Of a stretch of 64,000 nt of DNA, positions 46,120 through 57,614 are shown piece after piece; position 1 is the first letter of the stretch; each line of letters opens with the position of its first letter. This stretch comes from Isoetes taiwanensis (Eukaryota; Streptophyta; Lycopodiopsida; Isoetales; Isoetaceae): the NCBI GenBank assembly GCA_021234155.1, contig JAJEKV010000025.1, positions 5,869,310 to 5,933,309 on the forward strand, given 5' to 3'. The position numbers and the translations under genes are program-made. The notes under the pieces were generated by a model. That model was not told where the DNA came from. It did not search any database and saw only the letters and a program-made list of their open reading frames with translations.

Positions 46120-49100
46120 ACCATTCGAAGGAATGGAAGTTGTATTGGGCACGTTGTCGTTGCCAATTAGAGGGGAGCAGGTCTTGTGCTGGTCCACTAT
46201 TTTGAAGAAAGAGCATGAAGTTGAATATTCTGTTGCTACTTGGGAACGTATGCAAAGATTGCTCGAACGAGAATTTCTTCCAGACAATTTTGAGGATGAT
46301 CTAAAACACCAGTGGCAAAGTCTTTGTCAGCGAGGGGATGAGTCGATAATATTTCACAAGTCAGTTTCACAGTCTTCCACTAGGGATCTCTTCTCATGGT
46401 CGACTATTCAATCCTTGGGGCATTGCGAAGGGAGTTTTCTTTTATTAAATTTGCGGACAAATACTTTAGGCTCGCATCCTAGCTCAGGAGGCCAAGAACA
46501 AATATACGAGATCCAACAATACACGGTCACAGTCTTAGTTCCGTAAAAGATGGCAAACATCACGATGCAGGTCCCAAGTAATAACTTCAAAGGCAGAGGT
46601 TACGATGGATTCCAAACAAAAAAGTTTGGTTACAACTGTGGCAAACCCGGGCATCTTGCTCGAGATTGTACCCATGGTGCTAATAACCGTGCGGACCCTG
46701 ATGGGGGCAAACGTCCACGCGTATGTTTCAAAGAGAGGGTTCTGTTAAATCTTCAGCCATGGAGATGACAGATTCTGGCATGGCTGTAACAAACCTGGGC
46801 ACTTGATGGGCCAGTATATGTACTTATGTATGTATGTACACATGTATAACATGTATCCAGCATGAATTCAGGGTTTTGTCTGTTTGGCAAAAGGATTGTT
46901 GCAGAGCATGAAGGCAGGGAGCAATTCTGGGCAGTTTTGGAGCCCGACATTTGAAGCATTATATCTCAGCAAGCCGAGATCCTTTTCAGGTGATTTTTAT
47001 TTTGCTGGAAAGATCTTCAAGTAAGATTTCCGGAATGGGTCTGATCAGGCCGAGACTCATCCGTATGCAAAAGTTATGACAGAAATAGTGATGCCGAGTC
47101 CGTATTGACTGCACTATGTATGTTCTTCTGCAATTTGATTCTTGGAGTTAGAAGATGATCTTTGGAGGCGCAATCAATTGCAAGGGGTCCAGAGGTCTAT
47201 GAATGAAGAAGTTATCAGGTGGGATTTTTCTATTGATCAATTGAGATGCTATGAGTTGCCATGATTAGTCTGTACATGATTTTTGCATGCGAATATTTAT
47301 GAATTTGTTAGAGGCTCATAAGGCTACGGAAGATAAGTGAGTAGAAACATATCTAGAAGGACTGATTCGGAGGCAAAAAGATCTGAAAATGCTTGGGAAG
47401 TGCCAATGTGGGCTTGAATCAACAAATTTGGCATCTCTTGAATCTTCTTTGCTGGGTTTTGAGATTTTTCGTTAATTATGGAAAGTAGGCTTATAATAAA
47501 ATGTATTAAAACCATAGCTCATGATTGAATAATAGCTATGGAACTTTGAAGGTAAGGCATGATCTGGGATTGGATAGTTTGGCCAAGAGAGTCATAGGAA
47601 GCTTATGGGGGCTTTTGAGAATGGCTATGGCATGGAGCAGTGTTGGCGTAACCGATGAAGTACATAGGTGTTGGATTCACATCAATATGACAACCATGCT
47701 TGTGACTTCCTCGACATGTTTGTATTGTGATCATAACGCTCTTGATATGTTGGTAAGGTCATAGATCTGCTGCCAAAAGGGCAGGGTTCAGCATCGATGG
47801 TTGGATTGCTATCAAGATCTTCATCGTGGAGTTGCTACTTCAACATGGTTTAGGATGTATGAGTAACTTTGGCAAGGGAATTACATGAAGGTAAACATGG
47901 AGCATCGGATAAGCTACTTCAACATATATGTGCAACCTCAACAAGGGGCAGAGTATGATCTAGGCACCTGTGTTTAGTAAATATTCTAATGAGCATCACA
48001 TCACATGTCATGATCTTTGTATGTTGTTTTAGTAACTTGATGTCTATTGGATCCTTTGGGATCGGACTTCCAGGTTCGGTGGCCTAGGTAGTTCCAGCAT
48101 TCTCATATCATCTGTGTTCTTTGTATCTATGCTCTGTGACACCGGGCATGGCCTCCTCACGGGCATAGCTTGAATTATGGATTGCAAGTTTTGGATCCTT
48201 AGGTGTAACAAGGTGGATTAAAATAAAGTGAAGGTATATGATGGTGCTAATGATTGTTATTTCAAAAACATTTGGAGATGGTATCCTTAGAAGGAGGAGC
48301 CATATGTAGATGTTTTGGAGTTAGGATGAAGGTGCTAAGGGAAGCAAATGTTGATGACGTTGAAGGTAAGGTTTTTTTTATAGCATGTCTAGTAAGATGA
48401 TAGCAATTGTACTCTAAGGTGGTGTTGGTAAGATTGGAATATGATCTTGGTAGAGTAAGTTGCTACACAAGCTGAAGTTTTGATTGATCTGAGATTTGAA
48501 TCAAGAAATGCTTCAGTAAATCTAAATGCTTCAGTAAATCTATCACGACCCATGAGGACACTAGTGCTAATGAGGTGCATGATTTATTGGTATTCGATGG
48601 AGCCATTGGGGGGCATCATTCTCTCATTGTTCAAAATAATGGATGCACTCATGGTCTCATGTATGTTTTCGCACTTGCGAAGAAGCCGGCATTTGTACGA
48701 TGTTTGGAGCTTGTTCGTCTAAAGTCCAATACCAGTCATTCTCTATTGGCAGCTACGCTGCCATACAAACACTTCTAACTGTTCTTAATTTAAGAAACGT
48801 TGATCTTATCTTGGGTAATCCTTAGTGGCAGATGGTCACCCACACATCAATTATGCCACATTGAGTATGACCATTGGGACTATCAAACTAGCCGGGGTTC
48901 GATCTAAGAATCCTACACTCCAAGTGGAATGAGCAGCTATCAAGCGTTGTCTCTCCAAGACCCATTACATGCATCTTTATTTATGTTTTTTCAAGACAAA
49001 AACACGAGTCACTATAGAATAATTTTCAAGATCTTTTTCAGAATGATATGGTGGTGAGCCATCACAGTGACCTGAAGATCGTCATATTGATCTTGAGCCC

Positions 49101-49450
49101 AAGTGCTCCTATTGTGTGAATACCTTATAGACTTTTCCCAGTGGTCAAAAGAAAGTGGAGTCTCAGATTCAAGGACTTCTTATACATGGTCTGATTAGGG
49201 AAAGCATTTCTCCATATGGCACTCTAGTCATATGGGTCACTAAGAAGAATGGTACTTTCCTGATGTGCATTAATTATAGAGCACTGAAGAAAGCAAATAC
49301 CAAAAACAAATGTCCAGTACCACGAATCAACGATCTTTTGGACAAGTTGAGAGGGGTTACCATTTTCAGTAAAATTGATCTCAAGTCTGTGTTATTGAAG
49401 CAAATGTACAATGTTATAGGGGTTCGCTTTTTTCTAGGTTTGTGCAGTTG
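46120..49450 (+). mobile_element. Decayed Ty3/gypsy retrotransposon 1 (gag and RT remnants)
   Basis: Gag: WERMQRLLEREFLPDNFED at about 46236-46290 matches the capsid consensus (W-x-x-h-x-x-x-FLP-x-x-x-x-D). A zinc knuckle at about 46640 reads GYNCGKPGHLARDC, with the first Cys replaced by Gly. RT: 49155-49400 reads LLIHGLIRESISPYGT, VTKKNGTFLMCINYRALKKAN and PRINDLLDKLRG then FSKIDLKS, the N-terminal palm of a gypsy reverse transcriptase. The sequence between (about 47-49 kb) is too decayed to read, and no LTRs were identified. The RT breaks off before the catalytic YxDD box. Confidence 0.75.
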
Positions 49451-49499
49451 TTAGCAATGTTTTGTTTGGAATTTTGCTCAAATTATCTTACCTTTCACT

Positions 49500-52400
49500 C
49501 TTTTTTTAAAGAAAGAAACTAGTTTCTATTGGAATCGGTCTCAATAAGATGCCTTCCAGAATTTGAAGAGTCAATTAATTTTCACTCCAGTGTTGCACTT
49601 ACCAGACTTTACAATTCTTTATGTGTTGTGTGGATGCATGTAGATCCTCCATGCAGCTTCAGGGGTCATCTCAACCTCAACACTGTAAAATTTGATGCTA
49701 CATTTGTAAGTATCAAGGGCATTTCGCCAATGAGTGTAATTCCTCCAATGGACCTCCTTACAAATGTTGTAATATGTGCAATCATAGCATGAAAGAGTAC
49801 ACCCGTGCTCATCCCACTCCTTTCCGACAAAAGATGGGTTTTTCAAGTGCAGACCATGCCTTAGCAATATCAACAAAATTCACAATCTTAGAGACAAAGA
49901 GGTCAATCTTCTCGGGCTCCTTCTGATCCCACTATAGATCAGTGTTCTATCATGAATGGGGCCACACTACCACCATGTGTCCTTAACTTCCTCAGGTTTA
50001 AGTTTAGCTTCCAGGAACCAACTAAACTACTTCAGTATGACTCACGGCTTACCAACTTTGGGTGGCCAATGGTAAATAGGGCCCTCGACGTCTACTACAA
50101 ATCATCCTCCACGTCTGCCACAACAACAATAACAACCTCAATAGTCTCCAACACAAGCTCCTCTAGATCAACAGGCCCGAAGAGAAGTTTATCGTGCACT
50201 CAATCCTCCTGTCTAGCAGTCCAACTGGGTGGGCATTGTCTCACGCCAAGCTCATGGAACTCGGCCATACACTCTTACGCCTTAGGACATGCAATCAGCA
50301 TATGCAATTGCTGTTGTCCTACTAGAAACATCGACTAAATCTGTTCACTAATCCAGATTTGGAATAACTCATGCCTCACGTCATGTTTAAGTTATAGCAG
50401 AGCATCTTTTGTTTAATGTAATCTATTGAAGAACGCATGCTTGCGAATGTTCACACTACTACATGGGCCCAACAACATACTGCTGATCTTGCCGCATCTA
50501 TGCCATCTTCACGCAGTCAACTATATCCCAACATTGCGGTTGAAGTTGAGCTTTTGAATTAAGTATTTATTTCCTTACCCAAGAACCTTGCGCCCGTGCA
50601 TTCTGCAGGTCCTTTTGCTCATGTCCCATTGGAACTTCAAGAGGAACTTGCTAAAATCAAGCTTCCCCTTAGCTTGGTTACCATTTTGAAGCTCTGTCCC
50701 ATCCATTGTTAACAACTCTCATTTTCAACTGTTTTAGTTGGTGCACGGTTAGAAATCATCAAGTCAACCATGTCCAGATAGATGGCGGCAGTGTTGTCAA
50801 TCTTATCACTGATAAATTACAGCGTCAACTAGGTATCAAACAGTTGTATCGAGCTCCTTGCAATATCAAACTTGCTAAAGTCACATCACGCATCCTCAAG
50901 ATGTCACTTCGCAACTTACCATTAGCATTGGTGATCTCAAGTTCCCTTTGAAATTTAGAGTTTAGAATGCTGTTGAGGATCCTACTGATTATGAATTATT
51001 GGTTGGACGACCTTTCCTCTGCCAAGAGCATTCACTATTGGGCCATGGACCAACTGGTCATTACCGATGGAAATCTAAATGCCATCATAGATTTGAAAAT
51101 GGGTTAACTTATCTCGGTTGGACATGCTGAATCCTTGTTGTCAGATAGTGATTCTAAAACTCTTCACAACACTTATCAGGTGCAAGCATTGGCTGCCATG
51201 CCTCCTCTATCCTCTCAGCCTGAATATAAAGACCCTTGGACTGATGAAACCTGACAATGATAATGCGATTGCCATGCTCATTGATCCCTACTTAGCACTT
51301 TGTCATCAGGCCCAAATTGTGTGGTATGGTGATGAGGACGATATTCATCACCCTTCTTCCCAGAAAGTCATACCCACATTTTAACAACATATTGTTCATA
51401 CAGATCAACCGCCTTTATTTTTCATGGCTGCGCCAGTGCTGAACCTCTAATTCTCCTTCAGCATGCAGCTCATATAGTCATGGATGCTAATGTTATTCCT
51501 TATATTCAAATTAGAAGTGGAGATCATTGATTTGGGACAAAATCAAGCCATTCGATCAGCGAGCGGGCTTCCGAAACTATATTGAAGTCGTGCCCTCCTT
51601 CTCTTCAAAAAGTTCAAGCATATTTTTGCCTGGAGCTATAAAGATTTGTGAGGCATCAAGAAAGAGCTGGGGGAACTCACCATTTCTACTAAATAGTACA
51701 GGCTCAACCCCAACTATCATGACCAAATGAAGGCTGACATTGATAAGTTTCAAGCTGCTGGCCTCATCTATAAAGTCGAACATTCTAAGTGGGCGACCCC
51801 ATTTTTTTTGCTCTCAAGCACAATCATGCAATTTGCCTCAGTGTAGATTATCACAAACTCAACTTGGCGGCCATGTAACGTGACCACTGCTTGCTTTCTT
51901 TCACCGATTAAGTTCTGGAAAAGGTGACTGGTCATAAAATTTATTCCTTTCTAGATTTTCAAGTTAACAATCATTTCTCCATTCGATCTAAAAATCCACT
52001 TAAAGCAACTTTTACCACCCTATAGGGCACTTTTGCCTTCAAAGTAGTACCCTTTGGTCTCTCGAATTCTCCTTCGATTTTTCAACGCATTATGCTTTCT
52101 GTTTTTAAGACTACATGAAAAAAAAATGAATTTCTTCAAGTTTTTCAAGCTGATTTCTCGGTTTACAACACCGTGGATATTCACCTCTCCAAGCTGGAGA
52201 TAGACTTTCAAAAATGTAAGAATCAGGCATAAGCTTAAACTCAAAAATGTGCACCTTCTGTGTCACTTTTGGTGTCCTCTTGGTACATGTTGTTAATCGA
52301 CACATCATTACCACCGATCTTGCTGATAATATTTTTAGTGGCATGCATAACCCAATTTATAGCATTCTTCTCTACGCTTTCCCATCCTTCTGGTCGTCCC

Positions 52401-52620
52401 GTATAAAATGGAAGAAATTCAAATCTGTCTCAAACTCCAATTGCCACCGGACATCGTATAGAGACCACGCGCTCTCCATTCTGAGAATTTTGAATGGCTG
52501 ATTATCCTTATAAATATTTTAAGTCTATGACAGTGGAATGAGTGCCATCATTGTCATCTTGCTCCACCATAATTCAGGTGCACTTTCTTACTTCACAGAC
52601 ATTTCGACATCTCCTATACT
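49500..52620 (+). mobile_element. Decayed Ty3/gypsy retrotransposon 2 (gag-protease-RT)
   Basis: At 49696-49737 a frame gives an intact CX2CX4HX4C knuckle, CYICKYQGHFANEC. Near 50760 the protease region reads VQIDGGSVVNLI then LGIKQLYR, where the active-site triad would be D-[TS/GG]-[GA]. From 51690 to 52330 broken frames give LNPNYHDQMKADIDK, GLIYKVEHSKWATP, VDYHKLN, FAFKVVPFGLSNSPSIFQRIM and KCAPSVSL, matching the RT fingers, palm and FGL-x-NAP region of gypsy elements. Stops and shifts are frequent, so this copy is old. Confidence 0.75.
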
Positions 52621-52639
52621 TAAAAGTGACATATAGTGT

Positions 52640-52905
52640 TTACTTCCGAATGCAATATCTGAATTGAACCGTGTCTCCACTTATCCTGCATTCAGTAGAT
52701 TTAGCTCCATCATGAAGGCGAGCGCTCCAACCTTCAAGAAATCCACTATCTAAGAAACTATCCACAGATTGTTGAACTGTAAATATCTTCGAGGTCTTCT
52801 TAACATTGCCGATGCTCTTGAATAATGAAACGAACAAATCAATTCTTAAATTAATCTTCACATGCCCACAAACCCTTATCTTCTCCTTCAATGCTATGTG
52901 AACAT
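52640..52905 (-). pseudogene. Unrecognised minus-strand exon candidate
   Basis: The frame reads ALKEKIRVCGHVKINLRID, SLFKSIGNVKKTSKIFTVQQ and DSFLDSGFLEGWSARLHDGA before a stop at 52640. An acceptor-like CACATAG precedes it. The composition is credible for a protein but no family is recognised, and it is unclear whether it belongs with the exons at 53.3-53.7 kb. Confidence 0.25.
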
Positions 52906-53282
52906 TTCTACAGAAGTGGCATCCAAATGCCTGCAGTATAGCTTGGACAGGCTGGGCAATAGAAGCTCAATAAGCTTGGAACTTCGTGGAGAGTATTTAT
53001 ACCTCTAGAACCATATATCTCTTTCTCTGAGTTGCACTTGAGTGCTATCTTCTAACAATAAAGAGCTCATGTCTTGGTGAAAGCAGTGGAACACACTGCT
53101 TATTGAGTATGAAGAGACTGTGTTCTCCACATCAAATATATATAAACTTGAGAGAATAGGAATGAACTATATAAGTAATGAACTAATTTAGATATGGATT
53201 GCAAAGAAATACATACTGACAATTTGCTTCTAACAGTAAAAAAGTTTGTCTTTTGCCATATCAGTTGGAGTGTATACATGCC

Positions 53283-53682
53283 TCACTTGTACATATATCT
53301 CTTTGCCTGATCAAAAACTGACCACCAAAGCCTTTCAATGTGCAAAAATATCATTTCTCCTGCATCTTTTAACTGCCATTCACCTCTCATTCCGGGTTGG
53401 AGAGTAACAATGCTCTCCTTTGATACCATAAAGCTTTCAAATTCATTTTCGACTGTAATCGAGCTTACAGTCATCTAGAGTTACAAAATTCGAGTCAGAA
53501 CGCAAGTGAGTAGAAAAATAAGAAAGGCATAGTAATTTTACCTTGATCAAGGTTCTTTTGGCGCACTGCAGATTGAAGCGCAGGCAAATCGATCTTCGCG
53601 CAAATTTTGTTGAGGAAAACACCTGGGCGGGAATTGAGGACGGGAGCAATGGTCATTATTACTTCTGTGAAATCTAATACCC
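53283..53682 (-). CDS. Unrecognised two-exon minus-strand gene or gene end
   Basis: Exon a starts after TTTCACAG at about 53680 and reads VIMTIAPVLNSRPGVFLNK then AKIDLPALQSAVRQKNLDQ, up to the donor CAAG/GTAAAA near 53541. Exon b begins after TTACAG at about 53460 and reads VENEFESFMVSKESIVTLQP, GEWQLKDAGEMIFLHIERLW and ends WSVFDQAKRYMYK-stop at 53283. Both borders are phase 1, so the join is consistent. A further frame upstream (53913-53700, NIKTVQLANDKIAML) may be another exon. I do not recognise the product. Confidence 0.4.
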
Positions 53683-53914
53683 ACATCAAGAGGCACATGT
53701 ATTACCGAAGCTATGAGAAGCATTTAGAGGCTCGGTTAAAAAAGTCTGTACAAGCTCGGCTTCCCATTGACCGCGAGCTTTTTGACGCGGCATCGAGTTT
53801 TGGCCCTTAATTGATCCCAACAAGCCTCTAATGGCTTTTTCCGTAAGCATGGCTATCTTATCATTTGCTAACTGGACGGTTTTGATATTTAACTTAAGCT
53901 TATCCACTATCATT

Positions 53915-54297
53915 AAGATCTAGCAAAAATCCCCTATGGGCTCTTATAACAGCGAAGCATATACATAAACATCATCACTAGCAATAACAATACAATCAGC
54001 TATCTCAAAGGGTAGTACCATCCATCCATCAATAGATCTATCACATCATCCATCATATGAGCTTCTACTTAGGCTCAAACTCGTGGAGAGAATAGACTGA
54101 CGGCTGGGGTCTCAAGATAGAACAGACCGAATTATGACAATGGCTTGGGGTGGCAATAGACAATGGCTAGGGTTGACCACTCCATCCACCCCCCAGTACA
54201 TACAATGCAGATAGGCTAAATCTGGCTCTGTCATGACTATAACCTGTTAGAGACATAACCCCTTGGTATCACCCAACGAGGCTACTCCGGGTTGCAT
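53915..54297. other. Intergenic spacer
   Basis: No gene or repeat seen. It precedes the left LTR of the element at 54298. Confidence 0.4.
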
Positions 54298-57200
54298 TGA
54301 TACAATTCACGTATATTTGGGAAGTTGTGGCAACACAGAATCATAAAACCATAATAGAGCACCGGACTAAAGAAACTTTATTCATGCACAATTGATATGG
54401 CAGCACCATTAACCACCCAACCGGATCCACTGGGTTATGGCAAATACAAAGCTCTGGCATCTGGCTTATGGGCCTTCCAGACTAATCTAGCTACTCCAAG
54501 TAGCCACACATCATAGAAACAATTTCAGTTCTGTGAAGTCGCTATCGCAGTGATCTGTGACCCCTTATCACGTTTTTGGCCATTACTCTCTCCTCCGGAT
54601 GAACTACGGAATGTGCCACCCCAATTCAAAAACTAGACTCCGAGCCGGTTCCGAGAGCTAAAGGTCGATTCAATCGGAGCTCTGGATGCGGAGATATGTC
54701 CAACTGAAGTTTCGGTTCTATTTATAGATCTCTCTGCGACTTTAGCCTTTTTTAGCAGGCAGTTGCCTTTTTTTCTCAAAATATCTCCTTGCCTTTAATT
54801 AGATTATATGACTTATCATATGGGACATTATCTAAGGCCTTTTTCTCAACTAATAATCATCCCAATGATAGTGCCTCGACCCCTTCCATAAAGTTCAATG
54901 GTTCTTCACAATGATCCTATGCCTCTTTATAGTGACCTTAGAAATAACATTTACATAGTATTTGCCATAATTCCAATAACCCATTCGCCGTGGACCACTC
55001 CCCCGTGCTTGCTCCATATCAATCCATCCCTTCTCAAGATAGATCGTCCGCGATTGTCCAAGATACGCTCAATTTCAGTCCATCCCTTCTCAAGAAGGAT
55101 CACTCCGCGATCATCCAAGATACGCTCCATTTCAATCCATCCCTGCAAAACTCCAGAAGTAGTTACGGATATCCGCGTACTTCCACAGTACGATATATCC
55201 CTTGTACCTCCATGGTACATTATTATCTTTCGTACCTCCGCGGTACTAGTTGATTGTATCGCCACCGCGACACAGTGTATCTCCAAGATACAGATGCAAC
55301 TTTGTCAAGCCAATTGTGTTGCAACCACAGCTACTAATCTTCCAAAGTATACATCTTATGTTCTCTTGTTCAAGCTGATTGTGCTGCAGACACAATCACT
55401 AGTCTACCAAGAGGCATTCCCTATCTAGTATACCATCTTCAAGCCGGCTACGTTGCAATCGTAGTCACTAATCTACCATGGGTATACACAACAAAAGTAT
55501 CTATTCTTTATTCCAAATAAAGAAATTCAACTTAGGAACTTTACCCGTAAGCCTGTCCCATAGGAAACAATTTGAGATTCTGCATCCAAATTATTACTGT
55601 CCACATCCTTGGCAGCTTCTACGTAAAGTGTCCTCCCCAATGCTTAACACTAAGCAAACCTGCAAATAAGGTCAAGTGTTAATATAGATGACTTCCCAAG
55701 TCAAATATTTATATAAATGACCTCCACGGCCAATCAGTCTCTCAGATCACCACGATCTGACTCCGCAATCCCAAGCAGGATGCTTTTGCGGTTCTCCATA
55801 CTCAAGCTTAAAGATTGGAATTTACACAGGCTCAAATGACCAAGATGAATTTCTAGAGATGGCAAGAGGTTATGGCGGGTAGTTTGGCTATAATGACAAA
55901 GCAGAGCTCAATGTTTCGGAGCTGTGGTTTACTTGTCTCCAGGACAAGCTATTTGTCTCCATGACAACTCAGCAGTCACTCTTATTATTCCATAATCCCC
56001 AAAGGATCATATAAATTTTTCCAATAATCCGAACTAGTTCACAATAAGTCGGCCCATATACTTCGAGCATTCTCCACGAAAGCACCGAGGTTTCTCTGCT
56101 ACTGATGCTCCAGCTTCTCTTGCAGCAGTAGTCACCAAATCCACCTCAGTTCCACTAACTGCTCTAATCATGTGATTTCCCTTCATGTATAAGGGCCTTT
56201 ACTCCATTAAGATAATCCAAATCTGTTCTTGTGAACCCCAAAATGATAATCTCCTCTCATAGATTAGAGAGTCCAAATCCACTGGTGATCCCATTGCCCA
56301 TGGTTCCCAAAAGAATCGTAAACCTCGGCTCTGATACCACTTGATACAATTCATGTATATTTGGGAAGTTGTGCCAACACAGAATCATAAAACCATAATA
56401 GAGCACCGGACTAAAGAAAACTTTATTCATGCACAATTGATATGGCAGCACCATTAACCACCCAACCGGATCCACTGGGTTATGGCAAAACACAAGTGCT
56501 CCATGGCAAATACAAAGCTCTGGCATCGGGCTTATGGGCCTTCCAGACTAATCTAGCTACTCCAAGTAGCCACACATCATAGAAACAATTTCAGATCTGT
56601 GAAGTCGCTATGGCAGTGATCTGTGACCCCTTATCACGTTTTTGGCCATTACTCTCTCCTCCAGATGAACTACGGAATGTGCCACCCCAATTCGAAAACT
56701 AGACTCCGAGCCGGTTCTGAGAGCTAAAGGTCGATTCAATTGGAGCTCTGGATGCGGAGATATGTCCAACTGAAGTTTTGGTTCTATTTATAGATCTCTC
56801 TGCGACTTTAGCCTTTTTTAGCAGGCAGTTGCCTTTTTTTCTCAAAATATCTCCTTGCCTTTAATTAGATTATATGACTTATCATATGGGACATTATCTA
56901 AGGCCTTTTTCTCAACTAATAATCATCCCAATGATAGTGCCTCGACCCCTTCCATAAAGTTCAATGGTTCTTCACACCCAGATGCTATGTTATCTTATGC
57001 CTCTTTATATTATTAGGTGACCTTAGGAATAACATTTACATAGTATTTGCCATAATTCCAATAACCCATTCGCCGTGGACCACTCCCCCGTGCTTGCTCC
57101 ATATCAGTCCCAATTTCAGTCCATCCCCTCTCAAGAAGGATCACTCCGCGATCATCCAAGATACGCTCCATTTCAACCCATCCCTGCAAAACTCCAGAAG

Positions 57201-57299
57201 TAGTTACGGATATCCGCGTACTTCCACAGTACGATATATCCCTTGTACCTCCATGGTACATTATTATCTTTCGTACCTCCGCGTTACTACTTAGTTGTA
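54298..57299 (-). mobile_element. Non-autonomous LTR retrotransposon (~0.96-kb LTRs)
   Basis: Two direct repeats start TGATACAATTC at 54298 and 56342 and run to about 55258 and 57299. They share, for example, CCACCCAACCGGATCCACTG, CGAGCCGGTTC and TCCGCGTACTTCCACAG. On the minus strand the primer site TGGTATCAGAGC (56328-56339) lies 2 bp from the right-hand LTR, so the element points leftward and 56342-57299 is its 5' LTR. The internal part is about 1.08 kb with no gag or pol frame, as in LARD-type parasites of other elements. The left LTR has an extra ~60-bp tandem unit near 55020-55080 and the right LTR a short insertion near 56978-57010. I found no clean target duplication. Confidence 0.8.
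55275..55480. repeat. ~100-bp internal tandem repeat of the LTR element
   Basis: CAAGC-(A/T)TGTG-TGCAACCACA-TACTAATCTTCCA-type units recur near 55305, 55372 and 55440, with decreasing similarity. They lie at the right edge of the left LTR and make its exact border hard to fix. Confidence 0.5.
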
Positions 57300-57323
57300 G
57301 GGTAAAAGAAAGCTAGGGTGTCT

Positions 57324-57341
57324 TACATTTGGCCAAATGTA
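57324..57341. repeat. 18-bp perfect palindrome
   Basis: TACATTTGGCCAAATGTA lies 25 bp beyond the LTR element and about 270 bp before the transposase-like gene's start. It could be a binding site or part of that transposon's terminal region. Confidence 0.7.
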
Positions 57342-57614
57342 GAGTAAGAGATGTATCACATTTCAAATACATAACCATTTTTTCAGTATGTACATAATAG
57401 CTATATTATGGAATCTTTTTTTTTCGGAACTACTTGCCACGTCAATTAAAACGCAATCATGAAGCAGATTTCAATTCCCGCCGCTCTAACCACTCCAAGA
57501 AACGCCTGAACGTTAGGAGAATTTCCCACTTTCTGGCTAGAACTTCGCCTAGCTCCAGGATTTCCCTCCTCCTTGCCAGAATTCCTCCAGCTAACCCTAA
57601 ACCACGCAAGAACC

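Noticed and set aside
54898-55428. 176-codon ORF in the left LTR of the 54-57 kb element
   Set aside because: It spans LTR sequence and its tandem repeats. The corresponding stretch of the right LTR is not open in the same way.
56342-57299. Intact target duplication for the LTR element at 54-57 kb
   Set aside because: TGCAT precedes the left LTR at 54293 but no matching 5-mer follows the right LTR; that end may be eroded.
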